Assembly: GCA_963516475.1 (NCBI GenBank)
Contig: CAUQBR010000015.1
Coordinates: 1 to 30,252 of the forward strand
DNA: 30,252 bases
Direction: 5' to 3'
DNA from: JABCPE02 sp963516475
GTDB lineage: Bacteria; Bacteroidota; Bacteroidia; Flavobacteriales; Weeksellaceae
Shown here: piece after piece, positions 8,002-16,877 of the stretch
How positions within the stretch are numbered: the first letter of the stretch is position 1
Layout of the letters: the number at the start of each line of letters is the position of its first letter
Position numbers and translations under genes: made by a program
The notes under the pieces: generated by a model
Seen by the model: only the letters and a program-made list of their open reading frames with translations
Database searches by the model: none
What the model was told of the DNA's origin: nothing

Positions 8002-8919
8002 TCAATTTATTTCTACGCGCTCCAAAGCTTTGGGCAGATGAGCGTTTTTGAATACAACTTTGGCTTCTTCTAAAAAAACAGAATAATCTGTATATCGATT
8101 AGAAAAATGCCCTAAAATCAACTTCTTCACTTTGGCTTTTTTTGCAATTTCTGCCGCCTCTACCGCGGTGGAATGCCCTGTATGTTTGGCTAAATCCTTT
8201 AAATCATCTAAAAAAGTAGCCTCGTGATAGAGCAGATTTGCACCTTCAATAATCGGAATTACCGACTCCAAATAACGAGTATCACTACAAAAAGCATAAG
8301 AAACAGATACATCGGGCGGCGTAGTAAGCGTTTCATTTTTAAGGACATAGCCATCACTTAGGACAAAATCTTTCCCTCGTTTGATGTTGTGATAATCACA
8401 GATTTCTATTTCTGGATATTTGGCGATTTCTTTCATATTCAGGTGGCGTTCCTTTGGTTTTTCTCTGAAAAGATAGCCATTGCAGTAAATCCTGTGGTTG
8501 AGCGGAATGATATAAACTTCCACCTTGCTGTCTTCAAAAACAAGCACGGATTCCTTTCCTTTTAATTCGTGGAAAACCAATTCAAATCCTTTGTTGGTCT
8601 CGGTAAGTCTCAGCACGGTTTCTATCAGCTCCTGAATGCCCACAGGCCCGTAAATATGCAGTGGAGTTTCCCTGCCAAGCAGCTGAAAGGACGAAATAAG
8701 CCCAGGAAGCCCGAAACAATGGTCGCCATGGAGATGAGAAATAAAAATATGATTGATTTTAGAAAATTTGGCTTTGGCTTTTCTCAGTTGCACCTGCGTT
8801 CCCTCGCCGCAGTCTATCAGAAAATGCCGTTCTGCCATTTCCAAAAGCTGTGCCGTAGGCGAAGAAGTCACAGTAGGTATGGCAGAATTAAAACCTAAGA
8901 TGGTAAGAAATGTGCTCAA
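8002..8919 (-). CDS. rnz: Ribonuclease Z
   Basis: RNase Z removes the 3' trailer of precursor tRNAs. The 305-residue short-form enzyme has the MBL-fold zinc motif SHLHGDHCFGLPG at about residues 61-73 (H62, H64, D66, H67). Later ligand segments are CSDTRYL near residue 212, the HEATFLDD segment and LILGHFSNRY near residue 269. The start is a TTG at 8919: an in-frame stop lies upstream, the first internal Met is near residue 28, and the family needs the N-terminal strand FLTILGFNSAIPT. pldA follows 14 bases after its stop. Confidence 0.95.
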   Translation of the reverse strand: MSTFLTILGFNSAIPTVTSSPTAQLLEMAERHFLIDCGEGTQVQLRKAKAKFSKINHIFISHLHGDHCFGLPGLISSFQLLGRETPLHIYGPVGIQELIETVLRLTETNKGFELVFHELKGKESVLVFEDSKVEVYIIPLNHRIYCNGYLFREKPKERHLNMKEIAKYPEIEICDYHNIKRGKDFVLSDGYVLKNETLTTPPDVSVSYAFCSDTRYLESVIPIIEGANLLYHEATFLDDLKDLAKHTGHSTAVEAAEIAKKAKVKKLILGHFSNRYTDYSVFLEEAKVVFKNAHLPKALERVEIN

Positions 8920-9019
8920 TGTTTTTAATATTTTAAGCGACTAATATACGGAATCTTTCTTTTTTAATGAAATATAAAATAAGGCGCTGGCTTTGCTTAT
9001 GGATTTAATATTTTTTGGT

Positions 9020-9027
9020 TACCTTTG
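9020..9027 (+). promoter_or_regulatory. Promoter element TACCTTTG for the M16 peptidase
   Basis: TACCTTTG matches TAnnTTTG and lies 21 bases before the ATG at 9049. The TTG that would extend the reading frame to 9025 falls inside this element, which argues against the longer start. Confidence 0.72.
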
Positions 9028-9048
9028 TTTCCATTTAAATTTAATTTC

Positions 9049-11973
9049 ATGAAAAAAGTTTTAACCACATTAGCATTAGCATTGATGATGAATACCTTTC
9101 AAGCGCAAAACTATGAGGAGATAAAACATACGGACAGAAATGGTTTCTCGTATGTTATGGTTTCTAATGATGAAAACGGAGTGAGAGTCTATACTCTGAA
9201 AAACGGACTAAAAGTTTATTTAGCAAAAAATTCTGATGCGCCACGAATCCAGACCTACATCCCTGTAAGAACGGGAAGTAATAACGACCCTGCTGACAAC
9301 ACAGGTCTGGCTCACTATTTGGAGCATATGATGTTCAAAGGAACTTCTAAAATAGGAACGCAGAACTGGGCAAAAGAGAAAAAATACATGAAACAAATTT
9401 CTGACCTATACGAACAGCACAAGGCAGAAAAAAATCCTGAAAAGAAAAAAGAAATCTATAAAAAGATAGATGCCATCTCCAAAGAAGCATCTAAATATGC
9501 CATTGCCAATGAATATGACAAGGCAATTTCTTCCCTTGGCGCTACTGGGACTAACGCCCACACTTGGCTGGATGAAACGGTTTATAAAAACAATATCCCA
9601 AGCAACGAACTGGAAAAATGGTTCAAAGTAGAACAAGAGCGATTCTCTGAACTGGTTCTAAGGCTGTTCCACACAGAGCTGGAAGCTGTTTATGAGGAAT
9701 TTAACCGAGGACAAGACAACGACGGCCGACTGATGAGCTACGAGCTGATGGATGCCCTATTCCCTACGCACCCGAACGGACAGCAGACCACTATCGGGAA
9801 GTCAGAACATTTGAAAAACCCTTCTATGGTGGCTATTCACAAGTATTTCAATGAATACTATGTGCCGAACAACTATGCGCTGGTGCTGGTAGGAGATTTG
9901 GATTTTGATAAAACGATTCTTTTGGCTCAGAAATATTTCGGAAACTTTAAACCTAAAGCTTTACCGAAAAAATCACAAATCGTAGAAAAGCCAATGGACA
10001 AAATCGTGAAAAGAGTGGTAAAAAGCCCTTCTGCACCACGATTACAAATGGCATGGAGAACAGACAGCTACGGAACAAAAGAAGCAAGAATGGCGGAGCT
10101 GGTAGCGCAGATTCTCAGCACCAACAGCAATGATGCAGGTCTTTTGGATTTAAACCTAAACCAAAAACAAAAAGTTCTTCGCGCGATGGCGTATGTGCTT
10201 CCGTTCAAACAATATGGATATTTGGCACTTTCTGCTGTACCAAAAGAAAACCAGTCCCTAGATGAGGCGAAAAACCTTCTTTTGGAACAGATAAATTTGG
10301 TTAAAAAAGGAGAATTCCCAGACTGGATGCTGACTGCCATCATCAACGATATGAAAAAAGACCGCCTAAAAGGATGGGAAACAGCTGATGGATTGGCTTC
10401 ATCACTATATAACACCTACATCCGTGAGAGAAGCTGGGAGCAGGAGCTGGAAGACATTCAGGAGTATGAAAAAATCACAAAAGCGGATATTGTAAAATTT
10501 GCGAATGATTTCTTTAAGGATAATTATGCGATTATCTACAAAGAAAAAGGCGATAATGACAAACTTATCCGTGTGGAAAACCCAGGAATCACACCGATAG
10601 AGCTAAACAGAGAGGCTCAGTCTCCGTTCCTGAAATCTATACTGAACGAGAAAGTAGAGGAAATAAAGCCTGTTTTCGTAGATTATCAAAAAGAAATAAA
10701 AACCGACAACATCAATGGTGTGAAGCTGAGTTTTATTCAAAACAAGAAGAATAATCTGGCTCAGATGAACTATATTTTCCCATTCGGAACGGATAATAAC
10801 AAGGAACTTTCTGTGGCGTTTACTTTGTTCGATTATTTAGGAACGGACAAATACAGCCCAGAGGAACTGAAAAAAGAGTTCTTTAAACTCGGTATCAATC
10901 ACGGAATTCGTATAGACAAAGACCGTATCAATATTACTTTGTCTGGTTTGGAAGAGAATTTAGCGAAAGGTGCAGAGCTGTTTGACCACTGGCTTAGAAA
11001 TCTAAAAGCGGATGAAAACATCTATAAAACGGTAGTAAATACCATTTTAGAATCTCGTGAAGTAGCGAAAAAAGACAAGAGAAACATCATGGCGGCACTT
11101 ACCAGCTATGCGAGATACGGCAAGAACTCCAGATTCAGAGATGTGGTGAGCAAGGAACGCCTTCTTTCGGCAAAAGCAGAGGATTTCGTATCTATGGCGA
11201 AAAACATAGTAAATGCGCCATACGAAGTATTTTTCTACGGAAAAGATTTGGAAAAATTCAAGAAAAACCTAAGCCCGATTATCAAAAAATCTAATGTAAA
11301 ATACGACCTTCCTGCGGCTAAAATCTATGCTGAGCCTAGCACAGACGGAAAAGTATATTTCACAAACTATGATATGGTGCAGGTGGAAATGAGCAAAGTG
11401 GGAAGAGGCGAAACCGTAGATTTGAAGGACTTTGGGAAATCCAGCGTTTTCAATGAGTATTTCGGTTCTGGGCTTTCTTCTATCGTGTTTCAGGAAATCC
11501 GTGAGGCTCGTTCTTTAGCTTATTCCGCGTATGTGAACTATTCCCGCTCTGGCGAAAAAGGAAAGCATGACTATGTGGTAAACTACATAGGAACACAGGC
11601 GAACAAACTGGGACAAGCCGTAGAAGCGATGAACGGACTGATGGCAAATCTTCCGCAGATTCCTGCACAGTTTGACAATGCTAAAAACTCTTCGCTCAAG
11701 CAGATAGCTTCACAGAGACTGACTAAACAGAATATCTATTTCAACTATCTGGCAACGCAGAAATTAGGATTTAACCACGATATTCGTAAAGATGTCTATG
11801 CTGAAATCCAAAATCTAGATTTGGCGAAGCTGACCAATTTCTACAACCAAAAGATAAAGCCGATAAGCTACAATACGGCTATCATAGGGAAGAAAGAAAA
11901 CCTTGACATGGCGGCTATCAGCAAAATGGGAGAATTCGTAGAGGTAAGCCTCGAAGAAATTTTTGGATATTAG
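9049..11973 (+). CDS. Secreted M16-family zinc peptidase
   Basis: From the ATG at 9049 this is a 974-residue pitrilysin/insulinase (M16) metallopeptidase. It has a signal peptide of about 20 residues (MKKVLTTLALALMMNTFQAQ) and should act in the periplasm or at the surface. The inverted zinc motif HYLEH is at residues 89-93 in GLAHYLEHMMFKGT, and the downstream ligand Glu is in EAVYEEFNRG. A charged Lys/Glu-rich insertion follows the motif at about residues 107-157. The C-terminal half contains the second M16 repeat with REARSLAYSAY near residue 828, as in single-chain enzymes with one active and one inactive domain. It stands alone, ending in a strong terminator. Confidence 0.93.
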   Translation: MKKVLTTLALALMMNTFQAQNYEEIKHTDRNGFSYVMVSNDENGVRVYTLKNGLKVYLAKNSDAPRIQTYIPVRTGSNNDPADNTGLAHYLEHMMFKGTSKIGTQNWAKEKKYMKQISDLYEQHKAEKNPEKKKEIYKKIDAISKEASKYAIANEYDKAISSLGATGTNAHTWLDETVYKNNIPSNELEKWFKVEQERFSELVLRLFHTELEAVYEEFNRGQDNDGRLMSYELMDALFPTHPNGQQTTIGKSEHLKNPSMVAIHKYFNEYYVPNNYALVLVGDLDFDKTILLAQKYFGNFKPKALPKKSQIVEKPMDKIVKRVVKSPSAPRLQMAWRTDSYGTKEARMAELVAQILSTNSNDAGLLDLNLNQKQKVLRAMAYVLPFKQYGYLALSAVPKENQSLDEAKNLLLEQINLVKKGEFPDWMLTAIINDMKKDRLKGWETADGLASSLYNTYIRERSWEQELEDIQEYEKITKADIVKFANDFFKDNYAIIYKEKGDNDKLIRVENPGITPIELNREAQSPFLKSILNEKVEEIKPVFVDYQKEIKTDNINGVKLSFIQNKKNNLAQMNYIFPFGTDNNKELSVAFTLFDYLGTDKYSPEELKKEFFKLGINHGIRIDKDRINITLSGLEENLAKGAELFDHWLRNLKADENIYKTVVNTILESREVAKKDKRNIMAALTSYARYGKNSRFRDVVSKERLLSAKAEDFVSMAKNIVNAPYEVFFYGKDLEKFKKNLSPIIKKSNVKYDLPAAKIYAEPSTDGKVYFTNYDMVQVEMSKVGRGETVDLKDFGKSSVFNEYFGSGLSSIVFQEIREARSLAYSAYVNYSRSGEKGKHDYVVNYIGTQANKLGQAVEAMNGLMANLPQIPAQFDNAKNSSLKQIASQRLTKQNIYFNYLATQKLGFNHDIRKDVYAEIQNLDLAKLTNFYNQKIKPISYNTAIIGKKENLDMAAISKMGEFVEVSLEEIFGY

Positions 11974-11987
11974 ACCTTGTCTAAACA

Positions 11988-12018
11988 AAAGACCTTACAG
12001 ATTTGTAAGGTCTTTTTT
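11988..12018 (+). terminator. Rho-independent terminator
   Basis: A 12-bp stem, AAAGACCTTACA/TGTAAGGTCTTT, around a GATT loop is followed by more T. It ends the M16 transcript. The A-run on the other side could also stop the leftward island transcripts. Confidence 0.88.
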
Positions 12019-12029
12019 ATTTTTTGAAG

Positions 12030-12702
12030 CTAAACATTATAAATAGGCTCCACGCTTTTTAGGCGTTCTTTGAGTTTTTCATAGTAAGGCAAATATTCTG
12101 AAATATCTTCTGTCGCAAAGATATTATCTACAAAAATTATTTTATTATAGAAATTAGGGTCATTACACAACTTAGATATTATTAATCCTTTGAAAAGATG
12201 AGGAACACCTCCTGTTAATAAATCACTCCAATATCCTCCTGTATCTACCAGCTCATCCATTTTTTTTAGAATATTAGGAAGATAAGAATAGGTTTCTATG
12301 AAATGTTTGCCTTCTTTTTCGAAATAATTTATATACCATTGTACAAATTCTAAGACTTCTATTTCTGTTTTAAGCTCCACATTACTGAATTTATCTAATC
12401 TCCTTTTATCGCTAATAGTATCTAAAAAATATCTTTTTTCATCATAAAAATATTTGTCAGAAATGTATTGTTTCCCAAATAAGTTTATTATGTGATTTTC
12501 AACCTCTAATATAGACATCCTTATTCCTGATATATCAATTCCTCCTACATCTAAAAAATTCATAAAAAAGGTTATAACAAAATCCTTTGTTTTTAAAACA
12601 TATGTAGGGTCTCCGCCTGTTTTAATTCCTTTATACCCAAGGGGGATTAAAATACAAATCAAATTCTTTAAATACTATTTTTTTTCTTTCTGATTTTAGC
12701 AT
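12030..12702 (-). pseudogene. Frameshifted protein of unknown family in the immunity island
   Basis: An open frame of 210 codons runs from 12662, but it can only begin at a weak TTG. A different frame starts with a good ATG at 12702 (MLKSERKKIVFKEFDLYFNP) and hits a stop shortly after a run of five C (12641-12645 on the plus strand, G5). Removing one base there joins the frames as FNPLGYKGIKTGGDP and gives a 223-residue protein. The product is soluble, with many aromatic and acidic residues. I do not recognise the family. Its place as third gene behind an Imm11-like gene suggests another immunity protein, by context only. Either a real decayed gene or a sequence error explains the shift. Confidence 0.62.
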
Positions 12703-12732
12703 ATTTATCTTATTTTAGTTATTTTTATTTTT

Positions 12733-13397
12733 TCACTCTACAACCACCTCATAATCAATCTCAAAAAACTCAAAACCTGTGATGTCATTTTCTTCTATGG
12801 CTTGTTTCAGACGCTCGGAACAGAGAATTTCTATACTATTATTGACAACTAAATCATAGTTTTCTAAATAACAAATCTTCTTTGTTATTAATTTTCTTTT
12901 TGTTTTTCTAAATTCTTCTTTGTATGCAGCTAAAAATTCTTCTCTGTTTTTGAAATTAAGTAAAATATTTTCATCTGGAATAGAATAAAAACTTTTTTCA
13001 TAATTTACATTCAGGAAATAATCTATTGGAAACTGAAAAATCCAGTATTTGAATTTTTCTCCTTTGTAGAGGAGCCGTGTTTCGTAGAAATGATATTTCG
13101 GAGCGATTCTGAAATTTTCTAAAAGAGATTTTAATTTATCTGAGATGTACCAAATACAAAACATAGAAAATTTACCTATAAATCCATGTACATCTTGCAG
13201 TCTCCATTCCCAAAATTTTTTTTATCAAAACTCTGCAGATGAAAATAATCAAAAACAGGAGCATCTTCTATGATTTCACCATTTCCTATTCTGTCAAAAT
13301 AAAACGCCCCATTAGGGACAAACTCCCCGTTAGCTTGTCCTAAAACTTTGTTTTCTTCTTCAAAAATACCTTTATAATCTATTTTATAATATTTCAT
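12733..13397 (-). pseudogene. Imm11 (DUF1629)-like immunity gene split by a frameshift
   Basis: Two frames abut. A 73-codon frame begins at 13397 (MKYYKIDYKGIFEEEN) and ends at a stop near 13176. Its continuation lies in another frame, reading KFWEWRLQDVHGFIG then WYISDKLKSLLENFRIAP, down to 12733. The break is at a run of eight A on the coding strand (plus 13216-13223). Nine A would give one 221-residue protein. Features recalling the Imm11 family are FDYFHLQSF, QDVHGFIG, the LKYKGEK-like LLYKGEKFKYWIFQF segment, and the C-terminal SERLKQAIEENDITGFEF. Such proteins neutralise polymorphic toxins. No toxin gene is nearby. Confidence 0.75.
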
Positions 13398-13408
13398 TTT
13401 GTTTGTAT

Positions 13409-13846
13409 TTAAAAATCAAGTCCAATATCTTTTAAAATATTATTAATTTCTATTATGTTTTTTTTCGTTGATTCAATAGCATTATAGATAGTGTTATAAT
13501 CTTGAGTTTTTTCTAATTCATTTAAGATGTACACAGGGTCTATTCTTGTTGCTCCTTTTGCCCAGTCTACAATGCACATTCTTCCATAAGCAGGGTCTTT
13601 TTTTGTGGTGTTTAGTCTCCATTTCCCTCCAATAAGATGAATATACGCTTCTCCTATGTATATATATGCATATTCATAAAGGTCTTCGTTTTCTTTATAT
13701 ATTTTCTCTACTTGATTTATTTCATCTTGTGAAAAAGTAAATTCATTTAGATCTAAAATGTCAAGAAATTCCTGCATTTTAGCATCTTTTATTTCCAAGA
13801 AATCATCTAGTTTTTTCTGTAATTCTTTATTGAGTTTTATTTCCAT
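13409..13846 (-). CDS. Small acidic protein of unknown family, first gene of the immunity island
   Basis: This 145-residue cytoplasmic protein is intact, with helical Lys/Glu-rich ends and a central segment YIYIGEAYIHLIGGKWRL (about residues 60-77) followed by PAYGRMCIVDWAKG. The combination of a G-E-x-x-I-x-x-x-G-G-x-W core and a later DP motif is seen in several small families linked to toxin immunity, but I cannot name one. It is the promoter-proximal gene of a three-gene leftward unit, 11 bases before the Imm11-like gene. A promoter element lies 66 bases upstream. Base composition looks more AT-rich than in the neighbouring housekeeping genes. Confidence 0.6.
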   Translation of the reverse strand: MEIKLNKELQKKLDDFLEIKDAKMQEFLDILDLNEFTFSQDEINQVEKIYKENEDLYEYAYIYIGEAYIHLIGGKWRLNTTKKDPAYGRMCIVDWAKGATRIDPVYILNELEKTQDYNTIYNAIESTKKNIIEINNILKDIGLDF

Positions 13847-13911
13847 TTTCTTCTTGTTTTTATATGGTTTATGGTGATTTAGGTGGATCGTCCCCTGTCA
13901 TTTCACATAGA

Positions 13912-13919
13912 CAAAGATA
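13912..13919 (-). promoter_or_regulatory. Promoter element for the immunity island
   Basis: On the minus strand this reads TATCTTTG, matching TAnnTTTG, and it would give a leader of about 60 bases before the ATG at 13846. No TTG at the ideal spacing was found. Confidence 0.55.
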
Positions 13920-14003
13920 CTGTTTTCCGCAAGTTATTCTGAGCCAATATTTTTTTATTCGTGTTTTGAGCTTTCCCACTATCCAAAACTGAAGAAAATT
14001 CCT

Positions 14004-14011
14004 TATTTTTG
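14004..14011 (+). promoter_or_regulatory. ffh promoter element TATTTTTG
   Basis: TATTTTTG matches TAnnTTTG and lies 24 bases before the ffh start codon. The upstream TTG is not at ideal spacing. Confidence 0.65.
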
Positions 14012-14035
14012 CAACCTATTCTAAAATAGAAAATT

Positions 14036-15406
14036 ATGTTTCAGAGTTTACAAGACAAATTAGATAAAGCACTGCACAACCTCTCTGGAAGAGGGAAAAT
14101 CACAGAAATCAATGTAGCAGAAACGGTTAAAGAAATCCGCCGTGCCTTGGTGGATGCCGATGTAAACTACAAAGTAGCCAAAGACCTCACCAAAAGAGTG
14201 CAGGACAAAGCCATCGGGCAGAATGTCCTCACCTCGCTCACTCCTGGGCAGCTGATGACCAAAATCGTTCATGATGAGCTGGTGGAGCTCATGGGCGGCA
14301 CACAGGAAGGCATCAATCTGGCAGACAAACCAAGCATTATCCTCATCGCTGGGCTTCAGGGTTCAGGGAAAACCACTTTCTCTGGAAAACTGGCCAACTT
14401 CCTCAAAAAGAAAAAGAACAAAAACCCTCTACTAGTAGCCTGCGATGTCTACAGACCTGCGGCTATCGACCAGCTGGGAGTTCTCGGAGAGCAGATAGGC
14501 GTGCCTGTTTATAAAGAGCTAGAAAACAAAAATCCTGTTCAGATTTCACAAAACGCCATCGATTTCGCTAAACAAAACAAACACGATGTAGTGATTATAG
14601 ACACCGCTGGGCGTTTGGCTATCGATGAAGAAATGATGAACGAAATCCGCAGTGTGCATCAGACCATTAAACCTTCTGAAACGCTCTTCGTGGTGGATTC
14701 CATGACAGGGCAGGATGCCGTAAATACAGCCAATGCGTTCAACGAGGTGCTGAACTACAACGGAGTAGTTCTTACCAAATTAGATGGTGATACCCGAGGC
14801 GGAGCGGCGCTTACGATTCGTTCCGTGGTTAATAAACCGATAAAATTCATCTCCACAGGAGAAAAAATGGATGCCTTGGATATTTTCTATCCAGACAGAA
14901 TGGCGGACAGAATCCTCGGAATGGGAGATGTGGTTTCCTTGGTGGAAAGAGCCCAAGAGCAGTTCGATGAAGAAGAAGCAAAGAAACTCAACAAAAAAAT
15001 TCAGAAAAACGAACTTGGTTTTGATGACTTCCTAAAACAGCTCCAGATGATGAAGAAAATGGGAGGAATGAAAGACCTTATGGGCATGATACCAGGAATG
15101 GGAAAAGTAGCCCAAAATGTGGATATCAATGACGATACTTTCAAACATATAGAGGCGATGATACAGTCCATGACGCCAGAAGAAAGAAGAAGACCGAGCA
15201 TCATCACCATGCCGAGAAGACAAAGAATAGCCAAAGGAAGCGGAAGAAAAGTAGAAGAAGTAACCGCTCTGATGAAGCAGTTCGAGCAGCTTGGCAAGAC
15301 TATGAAGCTCCTACAAAGCCCACAAGGCAAGCAGCTGATGTCTATGATGAGCAAAGGCGGCGGACTCCCAGGAATGGGCGGCGGAATGCCTTTCGGAGGA
15401 AAATAA
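14036..15406 (+). CDS. ffh: Signal recognition particle protein Ffh
   Basis: Ffh is the SRP54 GTPase that binds signal sequences and the SRP RNA, and delivers ribosomes to FtsY at the inner membrane. The 456-residue protein has an N-domain four-helix bundle (residues 1-85) and a G-domain with P-loop GLQGSGKTT (106-114), DTAGR near 189 and TKLDGDTRGG near 247. The Met-rich M-domain runs from about residue 325, with many MM and GM pairs. The RNA-binding region reads RRRPSIITMPRRQRIAKGSG, a small variation on the usual form. The SRP RNA gene lies about 6 kb downstream in the same window. Confidence 0.97.
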   Translation: MFQSLQDKLDKALHNLSGRGKITEINVAETVKEIRRALVDADVNYKVAKDLTKRVQDKAIGQNVLTSLTPGQLMTKIVHDELVELMGGTQEGINLADKPSIILIAGLQGSGKTTFSGKLANFLKKKKNKNPLLVACDVYRPAAIDQLGVLGEQIGVPVYKELENKNPVQISQNAIDFAKQNKHDVVIIDTAGRLAIDEEMMNEIRSVHQTIKPSETLFVVDSMTGQDAVNTANAFNEVLNYNGVVLTKLDGDTRGGAALTIRSVVNKPIKFISTGEKMDALDIFYPDRMADRILGMGDVVSLVERAQEQFDEEEAKKLNKKIQKNELGFDDFLKQLQMMKKMGGMKDLMGMIPGMGKVAQNVDINDDTFKHIEAMIQSMTPEERRRPSIITMPRRQRIAKGSGRKVEEVTALMKQFEQLGKTMKLLQSPQGKQLMSMMSKGGGLPGMGGGMPFGGK

Positions 15407-15419
15407 ACAAATAAAAGAA

Positions 15420-15449
15420 AATCCCTTCTCTCACAGAAGGGATTTTTAT
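15420..15449. terminator. Bidirectional terminator after ffh
   Basis: A 10-bp stem, AATCCCTTCT/AGAAGGGATT (15420-15429 and 15435-15444), has a CTCAC loop and T-rich flanks. It serves ffh and the convergent LolA-like gene. Confidence 0.87.
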
Positions 15450-15453
15450 TTTA

Positions 15454-16116
15454 TTAGAATTTAAAGGTATCTTCTTTAAAGGCTTTGTTTAGTTCTATTT
15501 TACTAAAAATCATCACATAGTCCGAATCCTTTTTCGGCGAGGAAGCCTCTATTCTAAATGGCATCAGCAGATTTCCTACTTTTTTGTAATCAGAATAAGT
15601 GATGGTCTCTCCCCTTTTTTCCTCCTTTAAAAGCAGATAAGACAGCTTGTCAAAATAGTAAATGGTTTTATTCACATTTTTGGTAAGTTCCACTTTGAAA
15701 ACTTCCTTATCTCCGATTTTTTCTACCCCCAAAAGCTCCGCTGTGAAGCCTTTTTGTTCATAATTGATAAAATCCGTATCGAAGCTCTCTGGCTTATAAT
15801 TTGGGTATTCTTGGAGTTTATTTACGGCGTAGTTCATAGCGTAGCCCTTTTTCCCATCATAGCCCTCTATCACCTGCTCTTTTTTCCCATTCACTACGAT
15901 GGTTTTGGTCAGATTCGGTCTGGCTTGGTAGATTTTCACAGGATATTCCTCATTCACTCCCAAAACCACTTTTCCCTGAAGCAGAATGGTATTCAGAAGT
16001 TTCCACTGGACTAAACCTCCTGTATTTTGGATATTTTTATCAATAATCTGAGCCGCAGTCTGGGCAGAAAATATTTGCGCTAAAAACACCAAAGATATCA
16101 GAAATATTTTTCTCAT
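15454..16116 (-). CDS. Secreted LolA-like protein of unknown function
   Basis: Starting at the ATG at 16116 this is a 220-residue protein with a signal peptide (MRKIFLISLVFLAQIFSAQ). The mature part is strand-rich, with QIIDKNIQNTGGLVQWKLLN at the start, repeated K/Y-rich hairpins such as VKIYQARPNLTKTIVVNGK and GYDGKKGYAMN, and a C-terminal YSDYKKVGNLLMPFRIE segment. This resembles the LolA/LolB-type half-barrel seen in many secreted Bacteroidota proteins, but the match is by pattern. The frame is open 47 codons further upstream, but that part overlaps kdsB in another frame and precedes the signal peptide. It starts 17 bases after kdsB. Confidence 0.7.
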   Translation of the reverse strand: MRKIFLISLVFLAQIFSAQTAAQIIDKNIQNTGGLVQWKLLNTILLQGKVVLGVNEEYPVKIYQARPNLTKTIVVNGKKEQVIEGYDGKKGYAMNYAVNKLQEYPNYKPESFDTDFINYEQKGFTAELLGVEKIGDKEVFKVELTKNVNKTIYYFDKLSYLLLKEEKRGETITYSDYKKVGNLLMPFRIEASSPKKDSDYVMIFSKIELNKAFKEDTFKF

Positions 16117-16133
16117 GTTATTCTTTTTATGGA

Positions 16134-16874
16134 TTATTGATTTTTTCTTAAAATTTCTCTTGCCTTTTCCAAATCCTCTGGAACATCTATCCCCACGCCT
16201 ACGAAATTGGTCTCTATCATCTTGATTTTCATGCCGTATTCCAGATAGCGGAGACATTCTATTTTTTCAGCAATTTCCAAAGGTTTCATCGGAAGTTTTG
16301 CAAAGTTAAGCAAAGCCTCCCGCCTAAAAACATAAACGCCGATATGTTTAAAATATTTTACGCCCTTCTCTTCTCTTGGATAAGGAATCACGGAACGGCT
16401 GAAATACAGGGCAAAACCATCTTTATCCGTAATTACTTTTACATTATTCGGGCTTTCTATTTCTTGTTTTTCTGTCAAATGAATTTTGAGCGATGCCAGA
16501 GAAATTTCCTTCTTGTCATCAGCCTCAAAAACCGAAATTAGCTGTTTCAGTGGTTCGGTTTTTAGGAAAGGTTCATCGCCTTGGACATTCACCACTATAT
16601 CACAGTCGATATTCTGCACAGCCTCTGCGATACGGTCGCTGCCTGTCTCGTGCTGACCTGTCATCAGGGCTTTTCCCCCTGCGTTTTTTATTTCATTAAA
16701 AATAATTTCTGAATCCGTAGCCACGAAAACCTCATCAAACAAGCCTGTTTCCACCACATTTTGGTAAGTAGTAGTAATGACAGTTTTCTCTTCCAAAAAC
16801 TGCATGAGTTTCCCTGGGAAACGGCTCGCTTCGTATCGTGCAGGGATAACGGCTATTATTTTATTTTTTTTCAT
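16134..16874 (-). CDS. kdsB: CMP-Kdo synthetase
   Basis: KdsB activates Kdo with CTP to CMP-Kdo, which is needed for the inner core of lipopolysaccharide. The 246-residue cytoplasmic protein shows the nucleotidyltransferase signature IPARYEASRFPGK at about residues 10-22, the VNVQGDEPFL segment near residue 95 and the YFSRSVIPYPRE segment near residue 153, as in KdsB. It is 3 bases downstream of the SH3-protein gene and 17 bases before the LolA-like gene, so the three probably form an operon. Confidence 0.95.
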   Translation of the reverse strand: MKKNKIIAVIPARYEASRFPGKLMQFLEEKTVITTTYQNVVETGLFDEVFVATDSEIIFNEIKNAGGKALMTGQHETGSDRIAEAVQNIDCDIVVNVQGDEPFLKTEPLKQLISVFEADDKKEISLASLKIHLTEKQEIESPNNVKVITDKDGFALYFSRSVIPYPREEKGVKYFKHIGVYVFRREALLNFAKLPMKPLEIAEKIECLRYLEYGMKIKMIETNFVGVGIDVPEDLEKAREILRKNQ

Positions 16875-16877
16875 TTT

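Noticed and set aside
9025..9048. Longer N-terminus of the M16 peptidase from a TTG at 9025
   Set aside because: The TTG is part of the TACCTTTG promoter element, and the ATG at 9049 directly begins a signal peptide.
12660..12662. TTG at 12662 as the true start of the third island gene
   Set aside because: It cuts off a good ATG start and coding-like N-terminus that joins in frame after one base change at the adjacent C5 run.
16117..16257. 47-codon upstream extension of the LolA-like gene
   Set aside because: It overlaps the end of kdsB in another frame, is highly charged, and precedes a clear signal peptide.
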